Shown: positions 54,887-64,000 of the stretch, one piece after another
Layout of the letters: every line of letters starts with the position of its first letter
Position numbering within the stretch: position 1 is the stretch's first letter
Assembly (NCBI GenBank): GCA_016712225.1
Contig: JADJRL010000003.1
Coordinates: 703,001 to 767,000 of the forward strand
Source: Candidatus Defluviibacterium haderslevense
GTDB lineage: Bacteria; Bacteroidota; Bacteroidia; Chitinophagales; Saprospiraceae
DNA length: 64,000 nt
Reading direction: 5' to 3'
Translations under genes and position numbers: made by a program
The notes under the pieces: model-generated
Database searches by the model: none
The model's input: the letters and a program-made list of their open reading frames with translations, nothing else
What the model was told of the DNA's origin: nothing

Positions 54887-57280
54887 ATGAAAATTTTAAA
54901 GCTACTTAATAATAATATAGTTCTGAGAATGGTTAAGACATTTTTTTTTTCTACTTTGATTATGGCCTTTGATCATATTATAGCTCAAGATCAAATAAAT
55001 ATTGATCAATGGAAGCCTTTAGGCCCTACCGTAATATCAGGTGGGAGAAAATATATTGGTCGAATTACAAGTATTGCCGTACATCCTCAGAATCCACAAG
55101 TAATGTATGTCGGTGCACGAGGTTCAGGCGTTTGGAAAACAACAAATGGTGGAATATCATGGTCCCCTATCTCCGATCAACTTTCTACTTTAACTATCCA
55201 AGCAATTGCAATTGCACCATCTTCACCTTCACGTGTTTACATAACTACACCAAAGGGTATTTATAGATCAAATGATTTTGGCGAACACTGGACATTAATT
55301 TCCAATAGAAATTTCTGCTTTAATGGTTTTGGAGGTGCCCATTTAATTGTCCACCCAACAAATCCAGATATTATTTTTGGTGTAGGCAAATGTGCAATTC
55401 CAAGTGGCATTTATAAATCTTTGGATGGTGGAGAAAATTGGCAAATTTCACTACAAGGGGTTAATCCTTCGGATCTAATTATGGATCCAAGCAATTCAAA
55501 TATATTGTATGCTTCATTATCCGGAAATACAGCAATGAGGGCTGGTATATATGTTAGTACAAATTTAGGTGTTTCATGGCAAATTCTTAAGGGATGCCTG
55601 GATGGCCTATTACCAGTACTAAATATTGAAAATACTATTCACATTTCGCTTTCTTCTAATACGCTTTTTGCCAGTTTTAAAACTGCTGATGGTTATTTTT
55701 TATACAGTCAAAAAACATCAACATGTCTTAATGATATAGGTTTAATAGAGCGTGCTTGGAAATTAATTTGGACTGCTCCAACAGATGAAGGAAATGCATT
55801 ACATTATAAAAAATTATGGAGTGGACTCCATTCAAATCCAATAAATCCCAAATTAATATTCATTTGCGGTACACAATTATACAGATCTGATAACGGAGGT
55901 GAATCATTTCAGGTACTTAATGAAATGCATGCAGATCAACATGCATTTTTATTCTATCCAATATCTCCAAATAAAATATTCCTTGGAAATGATGGTGGTA
56001 TATATACTTCAACTGAAAATGGTAAAACAGGTAGTTGGCAATTTATTGGAGAAGGAATTTCCAATGTAGAATTCTATGAAATTGCTGATGGTGTAAGTAA
56101 CTCCAATTTACTTATAGGTGGGACTCAAGATAATGGAACTTCAAAATACAATCCTGGAAACACAATATGGAAATATCTTACTGGGGGGGATTCAGAATTC
56201 GTTGAGGTTGATCCTAATAATTCCAACAATTTATTTGAAATTGGCCAATCCATGCACCAATTGCATACTTCATCAAATGGTGGATCTGGTTGGAGCACAA
56301 TATCTACAAACTTTCAAACAGATTGCGATATTAAAGCTGGAGAAACCCCTGGAACAACACTGAATCAATTTATTATTCATCCATTACATCCAAATATTAT
56401 GTTGGCTACTTGTCATTCGGTTTGGAAAGGCAATCCATTTTCAATTATTTTTACACCACCCATAGGCAATGCTAATTGTATTAACATTGAACCCAAAAAT
56501 GACTATTATATTTCTTCAACAACTAGAGGTAGTATTTATATTGGAATATCAGGTTTAAATTGGATAGAAGTATTTACTCATCCTTTCAATCAACCATGCA
56601 ACGACATTGAAATAGATATAGATAATAGTAATCAATTTTTTGCAGTTTTTAATGGATCAAGACAGAATCGAGTATTCCAATATAAAAGGACTAATCAAAA
56701 TCCGTTAACTTTTTCATCAAGTGATATTACAAGTAATTTGCCAGAAAATTTATTGGTTAAAACCATCGCAAAAGATTTGAATCATAAAAATCGAATTTAT
56801 ATTGGAACTAATGAAGGATTGTATTGCGGTAAATCTTTTGATGAAGGACTCACATGGACTTGGAGTCTATATAGTAATGGTATGCCACAAGCTGTAGATG
56901 TAAGAGATATTGATATAAATCCTAAAACTGGTATCATGAGAATTGCCACTTTCGGAAGGGGTGCGTTTGAAGTTCATTCAGATTATCCAATAGGTTCTGT
57001 TTTGGATATTAAGGATAAAATTAATTTATTAAGAGTTCATGATGTTGGCACTGGATATGGACCATCTTCAGACGCCTTAGATGTGGAGGTTGTAATCACT
57101 TTAAATTCTGAACCCAATAAATATTTTGGATTCAAAATGCGAATAGGAACTAATGGGCTAACTCATAAACATTTTTTAGAAACACTTCGATTTGCATTTA
57201 AAAAAGATTTACCCGTAAAAATAGAATATATTAAAACGGGTATTCATTCTGGAGAAATATTTAGAGTTATACTTCTATAA
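54887..57280 (+). CDS. Secreted BNR/sortilin-like beta-propeller protein with C-terminal HDVGT domain
   Basis: This 797-residue secreted protein has a signal peptide ending about residue 34 (FFFSTLIMAFDHIIAQ). Residues 40-690 are propeller blades with BNR/Asp-box-like repeats (VWKTTNGGISW, IYRSNDFGEHW, IYKSLDGGENW, LYRSDNGGESF), as in sortilin-type and GH74-type propellers. I see no clear catalytic pair, so enzyme activity is unproven. The last 90 residues (about 706-797) are a separate domain beginning INLLRVHDVGTGYGP; the same domain alone makes up the next protein. There is no T9SS sorting domain, so secretion or anchoring differs from the neighbours. A second possible start is the Met at residue 15. 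Confidence 0.7.
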   Translation: MKILKLLNNNIVLRMVKTFFFSTLIMAFDHIIAQDQINIDQWKPLGPTVISGGRKYIGRITSIAVHPQNPQVMYVGARGSGVWKTTNGGISWSPISDQLSTLTIQAIAIAPSSPSRVYITTPKGIYRSNDFGEHWTLISNRNFCFNGFGGAHLIVHPTNPDIIFGVGKCAIPSGIYKSLDGGENWQISLQGVNPSDLIMDPSNSNILYASLSGNTAMRAGIYVSTNLGVSWQILKGCLDGLLPVLNIENTIHISLSSNTLFASFKTADGYFLYSQKTSTCLNDIGLIERAWKLIWTAPTDEGNALHYKKLWSGLHSNPINPKLIFICGTQLYRSDNGGESFQVLNEMHADQHAFLFYPISPNKIFLGNDGGIYTSTENGKTGSWQFIGEGISNVEFYEIADGVSNSNLLIGGTQDNGTSKYNPGNTIWKYLTGGDSEFVEVDPNNSNNLFEIGQSMHQLHTSSNGGSGWSTISTNFQTDCDIKAGETPGTTLNQFIIHPLHPNIMLATCHSVWKGNPFSIIFTPPIGNANCINIEPKNDYYISSTTRGSIYIGISGLNWIEVFTHPFNQPCNDIEIDIDNSNQFFAVFNGSRQNRVFQYKRTNQNPLTFSSSDITSNLPENLLVKTIAKDLNHKNRIYIGTNEGLYCGKSFDEGLTWTWSLYSNGMPQAVDVRDIDINPKTGIMRIATFGRGAFEVHSDYPIGSVLDIKDKINLLRVHDVGTGYGPSSDALDVEVVITLNSEPNKYFGFKMRIGTNGLTHKHFLETLRFAFKKDLPVKIEYIKTGIHSGEIFRVILL

Positions 57281-57313
57281 AAATATTATTAAGTAAAAAT
57301 TAAAATAAATCAT

Positions 57314-57679
57314 ATGAAACAATTAATCAAATTAAGCATCACTGTATGCCTTTTCTTTTTATTTACTTCGCATTATGCAAATGCTCAATTGTTAAATACA
57401 AGTGGAAAAATAAGTTTATTGAGAATTCATGATGTCGGAACTAAATATGGTCCACCTAATGATCAAATTGACTCTGAAGTTATTTTCCAATTGGATTCAC
57501 AACCGACCAGAGCTTTTGGTTTCCAACTCAGAGACAATAATAATAAATTAGTGCATCAAGGTATGGTCGATTTATTAAGAGATGCATTAGCTAATAATTT
57601 TAGAGTTCATGTGGATTACAATAATATTCCAGGTAAAAACAATGCAACTATAATTAGAGTTTGGATAACTAAAAATTAA
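57314..57679 (+). CDS. Small secreted HDVGT-domain protein
   Basis: This 121-residue protein has a signal peptide (MKQLIKLSITVCLFFLFTSH then YANAQ) and one domain: ISLLRIHDVGTKYGPPNDQI followed by EVIFQLDSQPTRAFGFQL, a helix HQGMVDLLRDALANNF and a last strand pair (VHVDYNNIPGKNN, ATIIRVWITKN). The C-terminal 90 residues of the propeller protein encoded 33 bases upstream match it in order and in about half of the residues by eye. I know no name for this domain. The gene is likely cotranscribed with the propeller gene. Confidence 0.65.
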   Translation: MKQLIKLSITVCLFFLFTSHYANAQLLNTSGKISLLRIHDVGTKYGPPNDQIDSEVIFQLDSQPTRAFGFQLRDNNNKLVHQGMVDLLRDALANNFRVHVDYNNIPGKNNATIIRVWITKN

Positions 57680-57701
57680 AGTTATAAAAAAACAAATTAA
57701 T

Positions 57702-57732
57702 AAAAAACGGCAATGAGTAATACTCATTGCCG
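57702..57732. terminator. Bidirectional terminator between convergent genes
   Basis: CGGCAATGAGT (57708-57718) and ACTCATTGCCG (57722-57732) form a perfect 11-base stem with a 3-base loop. On the minus strand it is followed by six T (A run at 57702-57707). On the plus strand a T run follows only after a few bases. Confidence 0.88.
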
Positions 57733-57759
57733 CTCAAACTTTTTAAATCAATAATTGCT

Positions 57760-60573
57760 TTATGGCTTTTTCAATTTGTTTGCAAAATCTCCACCCTTAA
57801 ATGTACTTATCTTATCTAAGCTAATGTGCTTTCTCATTGCTTGATTCACCTGATCGACTGTAAGTGCATTTAACTTTTTCTCAAAATCTTCAGTAAACTG
57901 CATCGTTCTATTAAGATAACTAAATCCTCCCAACATATTGGCCAGATTGTTATCCTGAGAACGCGTTACTTTTCTCGACTGTAATAATCCTGTTTTGGCA
58001 TCAACCAATTCTTTATCGGTAAAACCATCTTTGAGCATTCTCGCTATTTCTTCTTTAAATGCTGCTTCCAATTTATCTCTATTTTCAGGAGCATAAATAG
58101 CATATACAGTGAATCCTCCGGATTGATCTAAAGCGTCAGCATTAAATTGCGATCCTACACCATAACTTAATCCTTCTTTTTGACGAATACGTGTTGCAAG
58201 ACGACTATTTAAAAAGCCACCTCCCAGAATATAATTCCCCATTACCATAGCAGCATAATCTGGATCATCATCTCTAATTTTCAAATTACATCCTGCTAAA
58301 AACATTGCATTAGCCTTATCTGGTGCTTCAATATTTTGATCCGTTTTCGGAACATCAATGAATTTATCTTCAATTCTTGCATAAGGTTTTTGACTCTTCC
58401 ATTGTCCTAATTCAGACTTAACTAAATGTTTAATTTCTACTTCATTGAAATCTCCTACTACTGAAACGGTTGCATTATTCGCACCATAGAATTCACTGTG
58501 AAATTTCTTAACCTCATCCAATTTCAAATTCTTAACTGCTGCTATTTCTTCATCCGGAGTCATGACGTAACGAATATCATTCTTTGGATACGGATTAAGA
58601 TGTCTGCTAAACGCATTTCCAACCATAGCTTGTGGATCAGATCTTTGTTCTTCTATCCCAGCCAATTGTTCGTTTTTTAACTCCTCAAATTCTTTTTCTG
58701 GAAAAATCGGATTTTTCAGCATATCAGTAACCATTTTGATGACTGCAGGTAAATTCTCCTTAGTGGATTGAATACTTGCCGTAACTGTACCACCGCTTCC
58801 ATTAAAAGAAACTCTGGCTTTCAATTGATCTAATTCATCTTTAATTTGCTGACGTGTCATCGTTTTAGTTCCGCGATTCAATAAAGATGCTGCAAATGAA
58901 CTTGCAGTAGCCATTCCATTTAAACTATTTTCGTCGCCCATTCTAAAGGTTAAAGTAGCATTAACTACATTTCCTTTGGTTAATTTTGGCAAGAATGACC
59001 ATTTGAATGAATTCGCTTCTTGTCCCCGATGAGTTCTTTTTTCTATGTTCATTGGGCTTGGGTCAAATTCTTCACCTTCTGCTTTTGGCGCATCACCTTT
59101 ATAATCTTTTACCATTGATGCAATATCTAATGGTTTTGGAATTTCTGATCTATCAGGTTTTTCCTCAGGAATAAAAACGCCTGTTGTCCTGTTGGATGGT
59201 TTAAAATAACTGTATGCTACTCTTTGAACATCTTCAACTGTTGCTTTACGAATATTATCTCGATAGATGAATAATAATCTCCAATCCCCCATTCCAATAT
59301 ACTCACTAATAATTCGACCTAAAGCTTCTGTATTGTTAAACAACATATCAAAATCTTTGAGTTGTTTTGCTTTAGCACGCTCTACTTCTTCCTTAGTTAC
59401 TGGATTTTTATTTATATCATCCAAGGTATTTAAAAGTACATTCTTAGCCTCTTCTAAATTATTTTCTTTCCTAACCTGAGTTGAAAAAATTACAAAACCA
59501 GGTTCGTTCATTGAAGCACACCAACCGTATTGACTGGAAGCTTTTTTTGTTTCAATTAATGATTTATATAATCTTCCGGACGGTTCAATCGTCATGATGT
59601 CTGTTAATAAATCAACAGCTGCCGCATCAGGATGTGACCCAGCAGGAATGTGATACAGACAAGTAGCAACTTGTACATCCCCAACTCGCTTTAAAACTAC
59701 ATTTCTTTCTCCATCTTGAATAGGCTCTTCCGTATAAGTAGGAATTAATTGTCTTGTTGGTCTTGGAATCTTTCCGAAATAGGAAGTAACTAATTCTACT
59801 ACTTTTTTTTCATCAAACTTACCGGCGACCATTAATACAGCATTGTCCGGTTGATAATATTTGTGATAGAATGCTTGTAAACGCTCAATAGGAACTTTTT
59901 CAATATCTGATCGCGCTCCGATCGTTGATTTTCCATAATTGTGCCATAAAAAGGCGGTGGACATGACCCGTTCTGAAAGTATGCTTCCGGGATCATTCTC
60001 TCCCATCTCAAATTCATTGCGCACTACGCTCATTTCTTTATCAAGGTCTTTTTTGGCTATATAAGAATTGATCATCCGATCTGATTCTAAATCCAATGCC
60101 CATTTTAAGTTTTCTTCAGTGGCTGAAAATGTTTCAAAATAATTGGTTCTATCGAGCCAGGTAGTACCGTTGGGTCTAGCACCATGACTAGATAATTCGT
60201 TAGGGATATCTGGATGCTTAGGCGTCCCTTTGAAGACCATATGTTCCAATAAATGAGCCATACCAGTCTCTCCATATCCTTCATGTCTGGATCCTACTTT
60301 GTAGGTAATGTTCACGGTAATGGTTTGTTTAGACTGATCGGGAAACAGTAAAAAGTTCATACCATTAGGTAATGAATATTCTGTGATTCCTTCTACTGTG
60401 GATAATTTAGTGGCTACCACCGATGAGGTGTTAGATCCAACTTTCATTTTCTGCTCCATTGGCTTGGAAGCAGATTTGTTTGATTTTTTACCTGAACCTG
60501 CATTAGCCTGGGTCTCACCAATATTTGGACACAAGAATAGCAAGGCCAAAAGAATTAAAAACTGATTTCGCAT
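57760..60573 (-). CDS. M16 family zinc protease (two-module)
   Basis: This exported peptidase has about 937 residues from the ATG at 60573, where a signal peptide begins (MRNQFLILLALLFLCPNIGE); an in-frame upstream start at 60624 would add 17 unlikely residues. The inverted zinc motif HLLEH in GETGMAHLLEHMVFKGT lies at about 107-111, and the downstream conserved Glu is in MSVVRNEFEMGEND. A second, inactive module makes up the C-terminal half (QIKDELDQLKARVSFNGSGG...GGFLNSRLATRIRQKEGLSYGVGS). All active-site residues of module 1 are present. It probably acts in the periplasm on peptides or unfolded proteins. It converges with the small HDVGT-domain gene. Confidence 0.92.
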   Translation of the reverse strand: MRNQFLILLALLFLCPNIGETQANAGSGKKSNKSASKPMEQKMKVGSNTSSVVATKLSTVEGITEYSLPNGMNFLLFPDQSKQTITVNITYKVGSRHEGYGETGMAHLLEHMVFKGTPKHPDIPNELSSHGARPNGTTWLDRTNYFETFSATEENLKWALDLESDRMINSYIAKKDLDKEMSVVRNEFEMGENDPGSILSERVMSTAFLWHNYGKSTIGARSDIEKVPIERLQAFYHKYYQPDNAVLMVAGKFDEKKVVELVTSYFGKIPRPTRQLIPTYTEEPIQDGERNVVLKRVGDVQVATCLYHIPAGSHPDAAAVDLLTDIMTIEPSGRLYKSLIETKKASSQYGWCASMNEPGFVIFSTQVRKENNLEEAKNVLLNTLDDINKNPVTKEEVERAKAKQLKDFDMLFNNTEALGRIISEYIGMGDWRLLFIYRDNIRKATVEDVQRVAYSYFKPSNRTTGVFIPEEKPDRSEIPKPLDIASMVKDYKGDAPKAEGEEFDPSPMNIEKRTHRGQEANSFKWSFLPKLTKGNVVNATLTFRMGDENSLNGMATASSFAASLLNRGTKTMTRQQIKDELDQLKARVSFNGSGGTVTASIQSTKENLPAVIKMVTDMLKNPIFPEKEFEELKNEQLAGIEEQRSDPQAMVGNAFSRHLNPYPKNDIRYVMTPDEEIAAVKNLKLDEVKKFHSEFYGANNATVSVVGDFNEVEIKHLVKSELGQWKSQKPYARIEDKFIDVPKTDQNIEAPDKANAMFLAGCNLKIRDDDPDYAAMVMGNYILGGGFLNSRLATRIRQKEGLSYGVGSQFNADALDQSGGFTVYAIYAPENRDKLEAAFKEEIARMLKDGFTDKELVDAKTGLLQSRKVTRSQDNNLANMLGGFSYLNRTMQFTEDFEKKLNALTVDQVNQAMRKHISLDKISTFKGGDFANKLKKP

Positions 60574-60642
60574 GTTTATAAATTTTAAGATTTCAACAAT
60601 TTTTTTGCAAGATAATATCAACAAACTCAGATTGTCAAGAAA

Positions 60643-60662
60643 TCTACGAATTATTTCGTAGA
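60643..60662 (-). terminator. Weak hairpin at the end of the TIGR02757 gene
   Basis: TCTACGAA (60643-60650) and TTCGTAGA (60655-60662) form a perfect 8-base stem with a 4-base loop. It contains the last codons and the TAG stop of the gene at 60644, and three T follow on the minus strand. It is a weak terminator candidate. Confidence 0.4.
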
Positions 60663-61456
60663 AACTTTAAAATATCGGGTTCTTCTTGTTTCATGGCTAG
60701 ACTGATTCCAAACAATCCATAGTCATAAAAGGCAGGATCTTCGGGTCTCATAGCTCTACAAGCCTCAGATATTTCAATCACAGCCTTCCAGTCTAAAATG
60801 TTGCGCTTCAATAGCCCCAACAATCTAGCTGTCCGCTCTACATGAACGTCTAGAGGCAGCATTAGTTGCGAAGGTTGCAACTTTTTCCAAATACCAAAGT
60901 CCACACCCCTGTCATCCTTTCGAACCATCCATCTTAAAAACATAAGGATCCGTTTGCACCTGGATCCGGATGAAGGCTTAGAGACATGTTTTCGAGTTCT
61001 CTGAGGCACCTCATCTCCACTAAAAAAATGTTGATTCAATGATTCTAAACTCGCCTCCAAATTCATAAATGGATGTTCTTCGAAACCAATGAATGCCTCT
61101 TCTAGGCTGTCATGTGTTTTATACCATGATTGAAAAAAACTTAAAAAATATAAGCTATCCGTATAATTAAATGTTCGCTGAACAAAAGTCTCAAACTTTC
61201 GACGGTCTTCTTCCTGATGATTCACTACAAAATCATACGGAGCATGGTCCATCCGCTCACATAATTCAAGCCCTTTATTAATAATGGTCTTCCGATTACC
61301 CCATGAAAGCATGGCCACCCAAAAGCCTATAATCTCAATATCCTGTTTCTTTGAAAATTGATGTGGAATAGAGATAGGATCATGTTCAATAAATGCCCGA
61401 TGATTATATTTATCAGAATAGAAATCGAGAAATTCTTTTATATTGTCTTGATGCAT
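60644..61456 (-). CDS. TIGR02757 family protein
   Basis: This 270-residue cytoplasmic protein belongs to the TIGR02757/DUF2400 family. Recognisable parts are DPISIPHQFSKKQDIEIIGFWVAMLSWGNRK (about 25-55), a middle helix RRKFETFVQRTFN, KPSSGSRCKRILMFLRWMVRKDDRGVDFGIWK with the basic cluster and the 'DDRGVD' turn, and LMLPLDVHVERTARLLGLL. The pattern is reminiscent of a helix-hairpin-helix DNA glycosylase fold, but function is unproven. No neighbour clarifies the job. Size and order match the family. Confidence 0.85.
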   Translation of the reverse strand: MHQDNIKEFLDFYSDKYNHRAFIEHDPISIPHQFSKKQDIEIIGFWVAMLSWGNRKTIINKGLELCERMDHAPYDFVVNHQEEDRRKFETFVQRTFNYTDSLYFLSFFQSWYKTHDSLEEAFIGFEEHPFMNLEASLESLNQHFFSGDEVPQRTRKHVSKPSSGSRCKRILMFLRWMVRKDDRGVDFGIWKKLQPSQLMLPLDVHVERTARLLGLLKRNILDWKAVIEISEACRAMRPEDPAFYDYGLFGISLAMKQEEPDILKFLRNNS

Positions 61457-61516
61457 TTAAAAAATGGATGCATGGTCAAATTATTATTAATAATCCTAAA
61501 GTCACAAGTTGCAAAA

Positions 61517-62143
61517 TTAAAATCTATATATTATTCCAAACCGAATACCTTTGTTAAAAGTAGCACTTGGGTTAAAAATTTCATTACTAATATTATTGAA
61601 TTTAAGTTCTGAAAAGATTGTTTTATATTTTAATCCAACATCAAGTTTATTAGAAATACCCAGAAAGCAACTCCAATTTTTTGAAATATTATAATTGGCT
61701 TGTGGATTAATATACAAATTCATTCCAAAATACTTACTTTTACTATCAGCCCCGTAACTTGTAATGGAATGTTCAAATTGCTTTTGATACTTAATACCTA
61801 ATTGAAAATCAAAAACAACTTTAATTAAACTTTTCATTGTTTGTTTCATAAAAAACCCATATCCAAAACTCATTCCCAAACCTAATACTTTAATATCTGA
61901 TTTTTGATTATGATATGTGCCAAGTATTAAATCCGTTAATTCAATATACTTATACTTTCTAATATTTTTAAAAGGAATCAGATAAGCTATGCTGATGCCA
62001 TCTAAAAATAATTTACCCTTATAATCATCAAATGCACCTGTCACCACACTCGAACTCAATTGAACAGCATTCTGATGCAACTGAGCTTTTATATCTAAAA
62101 TACAACAGCAACAAATAAAGCCCAGTATTCTAATGTTTTTCAT
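61517..62143 (-). CDS. Hypothetical outer-membrane beta-barrel protein
   Basis: This 208-residue exported protein has a signal peptide (MKNIRILGFICCCCILDIKAQ), unusual for its run of four Cys in the hydrophobic core. The remainder is strand-rich, with alternating hydrophobic residues (LFLDGISIAYLIPF, LGLGMSFGYGFFMKQ, SKYFGMNLYINPQANYNI) and the C-terminal strand NKGIRFGIIYRF, as in small outer-membrane barrels. It starts 1 base after the stop of the gene upstream, so the two are translated as a unit. No function is known. Confidence 0.6.
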   Translation of the reverse strand: MKNIRILGFICCCCILDIKAQLHQNAVQLSSSVVTGAFDDYKGKLFLDGISIAYLIPFKNIRKYKYIELTDLILGTYHNQKSDIKVLGLGMSFGYGFFMKQTMKSLIKVVFDFQLGIKYQKQFEHSITSYGADSKSKYFGMNLYINPQANYNISKNWSCFLGISNKLDVGLKYKTIFSELKFNNISNEIFNPSATFNKGIRFGIIYRF

Positions 62144-62144
62144 A

Positions 62145-62852
62145 TTAATCTACTTTAAACCAATAAATATGTTTGTTCTCTGTTAGTTTCTTTAAATGCT
62201 CCTTTTCCTTTTCGTCGATAGGATTGGAACTATTTAATTCTCCATTATTGTTAGCTACATCGAAATAGTAAATATATTCCGTAATTTGTCCAAAATACGC
62301 ATCATATTGATTTCCAGTATAATTACAAAATGAATCTGTTTGTTGGAATGTATGATATTGAAATGAATTATTATCTGGCGCTATTATAAAAATACCTTTG
62401 GTTTTTGGAATAACACCAAATTTAAAATAAATAGATTTCTCAGGACATCCATAATTAAAATAAAAATACTGATTGTTTGTATCAACATTTTCTAGCAATT
62501 GTGCCACTTTAGTTTCAATATAGATATCAAATGGTTTATTTGGATAGAACCATTGGGATTTAAATTCGGCATCATAAATTCTAAAATGAATATTAAGCAA
62601 TTTATCACTCAAGGAAATTTTTTCTTGATTTATTTCATTGATGATAAAGGGTTCATGAGAACTATTACTTACCCAAATGGTATCACCAATATGATAGATT
62701 TTCTTTTCTGGGTAAATGTTCAGATGCTGTTTAAATTGATACACCACCTCCACATTATTATCAATAATTCGGCATGAGGTCAACCAGGTTAGACTAAAAA
62801 GTATAAAAACGCAAAGTGGTTTAAAAATAAAGAATTTAAAAGCTTGACTCAT
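62145..62852 (-). CDS. Hypothetical lipoprotein
   Basis: This 235-residue protein has a lipoprotein signal (FILFSLTWLTSC, Cys near residue 27). The mature part has a beta-rich domain (PEKKIYHIGDTIWVSNSSHEPFIINEI, NIHFRIYDAEFKSQWFYP) and a later YFNYGCPEKSIYFKFG region. No family is recognised. Its stop is one base before the next start, so it pairs with the small barrel gene downstream; an envelope complex of lipoprotein and barrel is plausible. Confidence 0.6.
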   Translation of the reverse strand: MSQAFKFFIFKPLCVFILFSLTWLTSCRIIDNNVEVVYQFKQHLNIYPEKKIYHIGDTIWVSNSSHEPFIINEINQEKISLSDKLLNIHFRIYDAEFKSQWFYPNKPFDIYIETKVAQLLENVDTNNQYFYFNYGCPEKSIYFKFGVIPKTKGIFIIAPDNNSFQYHTFQQTDSFCNYTGNQYDAYFGQITEYIYYFDVANNNGELNSSNPIDEKEKEHLKKLTENKHIYWFKVD

Positions 62853-63021
62853 AATTGGATTATTTACCTAATATTAATCTCACAAAAGTAAATATATAGT
62901 TGACATATTGAAAATTTTTAAATAAATAACAATTAATTCTCCTAATAACCACTCAATTAGAAGCGAAAATGTCTAACAGCTAGATCACATTTATTTGTTT
63001 ATAATTTTGATTTGTTATTAA

Positions 63022-64000
63022 CTAGACTACTAATAATAGACCAGCTTCTCTCAATTGATCCATTTCCTTACCAAACCATAAAACATCAAACGCTCCCAAT
63101 CCATAGGACATATAATCATTCTTTACATCTTCAAAAGTTAATACCTCAGATGGACCAATTGAAAGCTTATCTAATATTTGTAAAAGCCACCTGGCATCAT
63201 TTGATTCTAATAATAATACAATAGTGCTTACTTTAGTGTGAAAAATTAATTCAATATATTCCATGGATTGACCTTTCTTAATTTTATGCATGCATTTTAA
63301 TAAAGGAGCTCCACCTAAAAAAATTATTTTTGCACTGGATTTAATCTCAACAAATGGACTTTCCTGAATAGCGTTCAATATAAAATCACGATCCACTTTC
63401 GTTTTCGGAACCTTCATATCAAACCAATCCTGTAAAGGAAACTCAAAACCAATCCCATGCATATAATTCAACAATGATTTCTTTAATCCAAAACTAAATT
63501 GGCTATAATCAATGCCCAAAGGATCTATATATTCCATATCGTTATTTGCAAAAGCACCAATATCTGTATTATATTTTTGAATCCCAAAATCTTGAGGTCT
63601 CAAACCAACGGGACTATGTGCTGTCATTGCGAATTGATGCCAAAAACCAGATTGTAAAACATTGAGTTCAAAGAGCTGTCGCACCATTTCCAGAGAATCT
63701 ATAATCTCTTGTTTTGTCTGAGTCGGAAATCCATACATCAGATAAGAATGCACCATAATATTGGCTTCTGAAAAATTTCTTGTTACCTGTGCTACTTGCG
63801 ATACAGTGACCCCCTTTTTAATTAAATCGAGCAAACGATCTGAAGCTACTTCCAATCCTCCAGAAACTGCAATACATCCAGAAGCACTTAATAATAAACA
63901 TAAATCTCTGGAAAAATTCTTTTCAAACCGTATATTAGTCCACCAACTGACAACTAATTTCCGTCTTAAGATTTCCAAGGCTAAGGCACGCATTAATGCT
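63022..64000 (-). CDS. Radical SAM family protein, C-terminal part (cut by window edge)
   Basis: The frame is open to the right edge (the codons before an internal ATG at 63993 are sense), so only about 325 C-terminal residues are visible. The seen part is the second half of a radical SAM TIM barrel (WWTNIRFEKNFSRDLCLLLSASGCIAVSGGLEVASDRLLDLIKKG, then VHSYLMYGFPTQTKQEIIDSL), as in the B12-binding/radical SAM group, followed by an unassigned C-terminal domain. The cysteine triad and any cobalamin domain would lie beyond the edge. Substrate unknown. Confidence 0.8.
   Translation of the reverse strand, partial: ALMRALALEILRRKLVVSWWTNIRFEKNFSRDLCLLLSASGCIAVSGGLEVASDRLLDLIKKGVTVSQVAQVTRNFSEANIMVHSYLMYGFPTQTKQEIIDSLEMVRQLFELNVLQSGFWHQFAMTAHSPVGLRPQDFGIQKYNTDIGAFANNDMEYIDPLGIDYSQFSFGLKKSLLNYMHGIGFEFPLQDWFDMKVPKTKVDRDFILNAIQESPFVEIKSSAKIIFLGGAPLLKCMHKIKKGQSMEYIELIFHTKVSTIVLLLESNDARWLLQILDKLSIGPSEVLTFEDVKNDYMSYGLGAFDVLWFGKEMDQLREAGLLLVV

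Overview
The window reads as a chromosomal segment of a Bacteroidota bacterium, most likely of the Saprospiria/Saprospiraceae type. It is strongly AT-rich. Most start codons lack a Shine-Dalgarno sequence. Several secreted proteins end in a type IX secretion (T9SS) C-terminal sorting domain (xPNPAxxE...NGxYxxx...KRIVVQH-like). Two proteins of about 2,000 residues carry HYR repeats plus C-type lectin and GEVED modules. Core genes (rpmH-rnpA, rho, serS, frr, atpDC) are of Bacteroidota type. No tRNA, rRNA, CRISPR array, intact transposase or prophage was seen.

Positions 1-13,740 (mostly + strand) hold an outer-membrane barrel, an OsmC-like protein, a coupled pirin/nitroreductase pair and a two-component system (TPR histidine kinase plus NarL-type regulator). 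They are followed by a papain-like lipoprotein, a pentapeptide-repeat lipoprotein, a SnoaL-like secreted protein with a truncated tandem copy, and a YceI / beta-barrel / YceI-like operon. The papain-like gene and the SnoaL-like gene share a conserved upstream element at matching distance, so they look co-regulated, possibly by the neighbouring response regulator.

Positions 13,740-23,640 are a mixed region: a DUF885 lipoprotein, a CoA-transferase, several unrecognised genes (17,257-20,237), a small monooxygenase-like protein, an EEP-type nuclease/phosphatase, an odd Cys-rich helical-hairpin protein and a second barrel.

Positions 23,890-45,690 are a cell-surface/T9SS cargo region. It holds two giant minus-strand adhesins that share their C-terminal half, a small T9SS protein, a glycosyltransferase, a CoA-binding protein, a GH44 glycoside hydrolase with a sorting domain and a redoxin-SprB-repeat fusion. 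About 1 kb of gene-free decayed DNA with a truncated T9SS pseudogene follows.

Positions 45,800-53,120 are housekeeping: rnpA, rpmH, rho, serS, a YugP-type zinc protease, frr, atpC and atpD. Positions 53,220-64,000 hold a DUF5691 protein, a beta-propeller protein whose C-terminal domain is repeated as a free-standing secreted protein in the next gene, an M16 protease, a TIGR02757 protein, a two-gene envelope operon and a radical SAM protein cut by the right edge.

The most unusual items are the paired promoter elements near the two-component system, the 'HDVGTxYGP' domain found fused and free in adjacent genes, the structured leader before the propeller gene, the redoxin-SprB fusion and the Cys-rich hairpin protein at 21.8-22.6 kb. 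None of these assignments was checked against a database.
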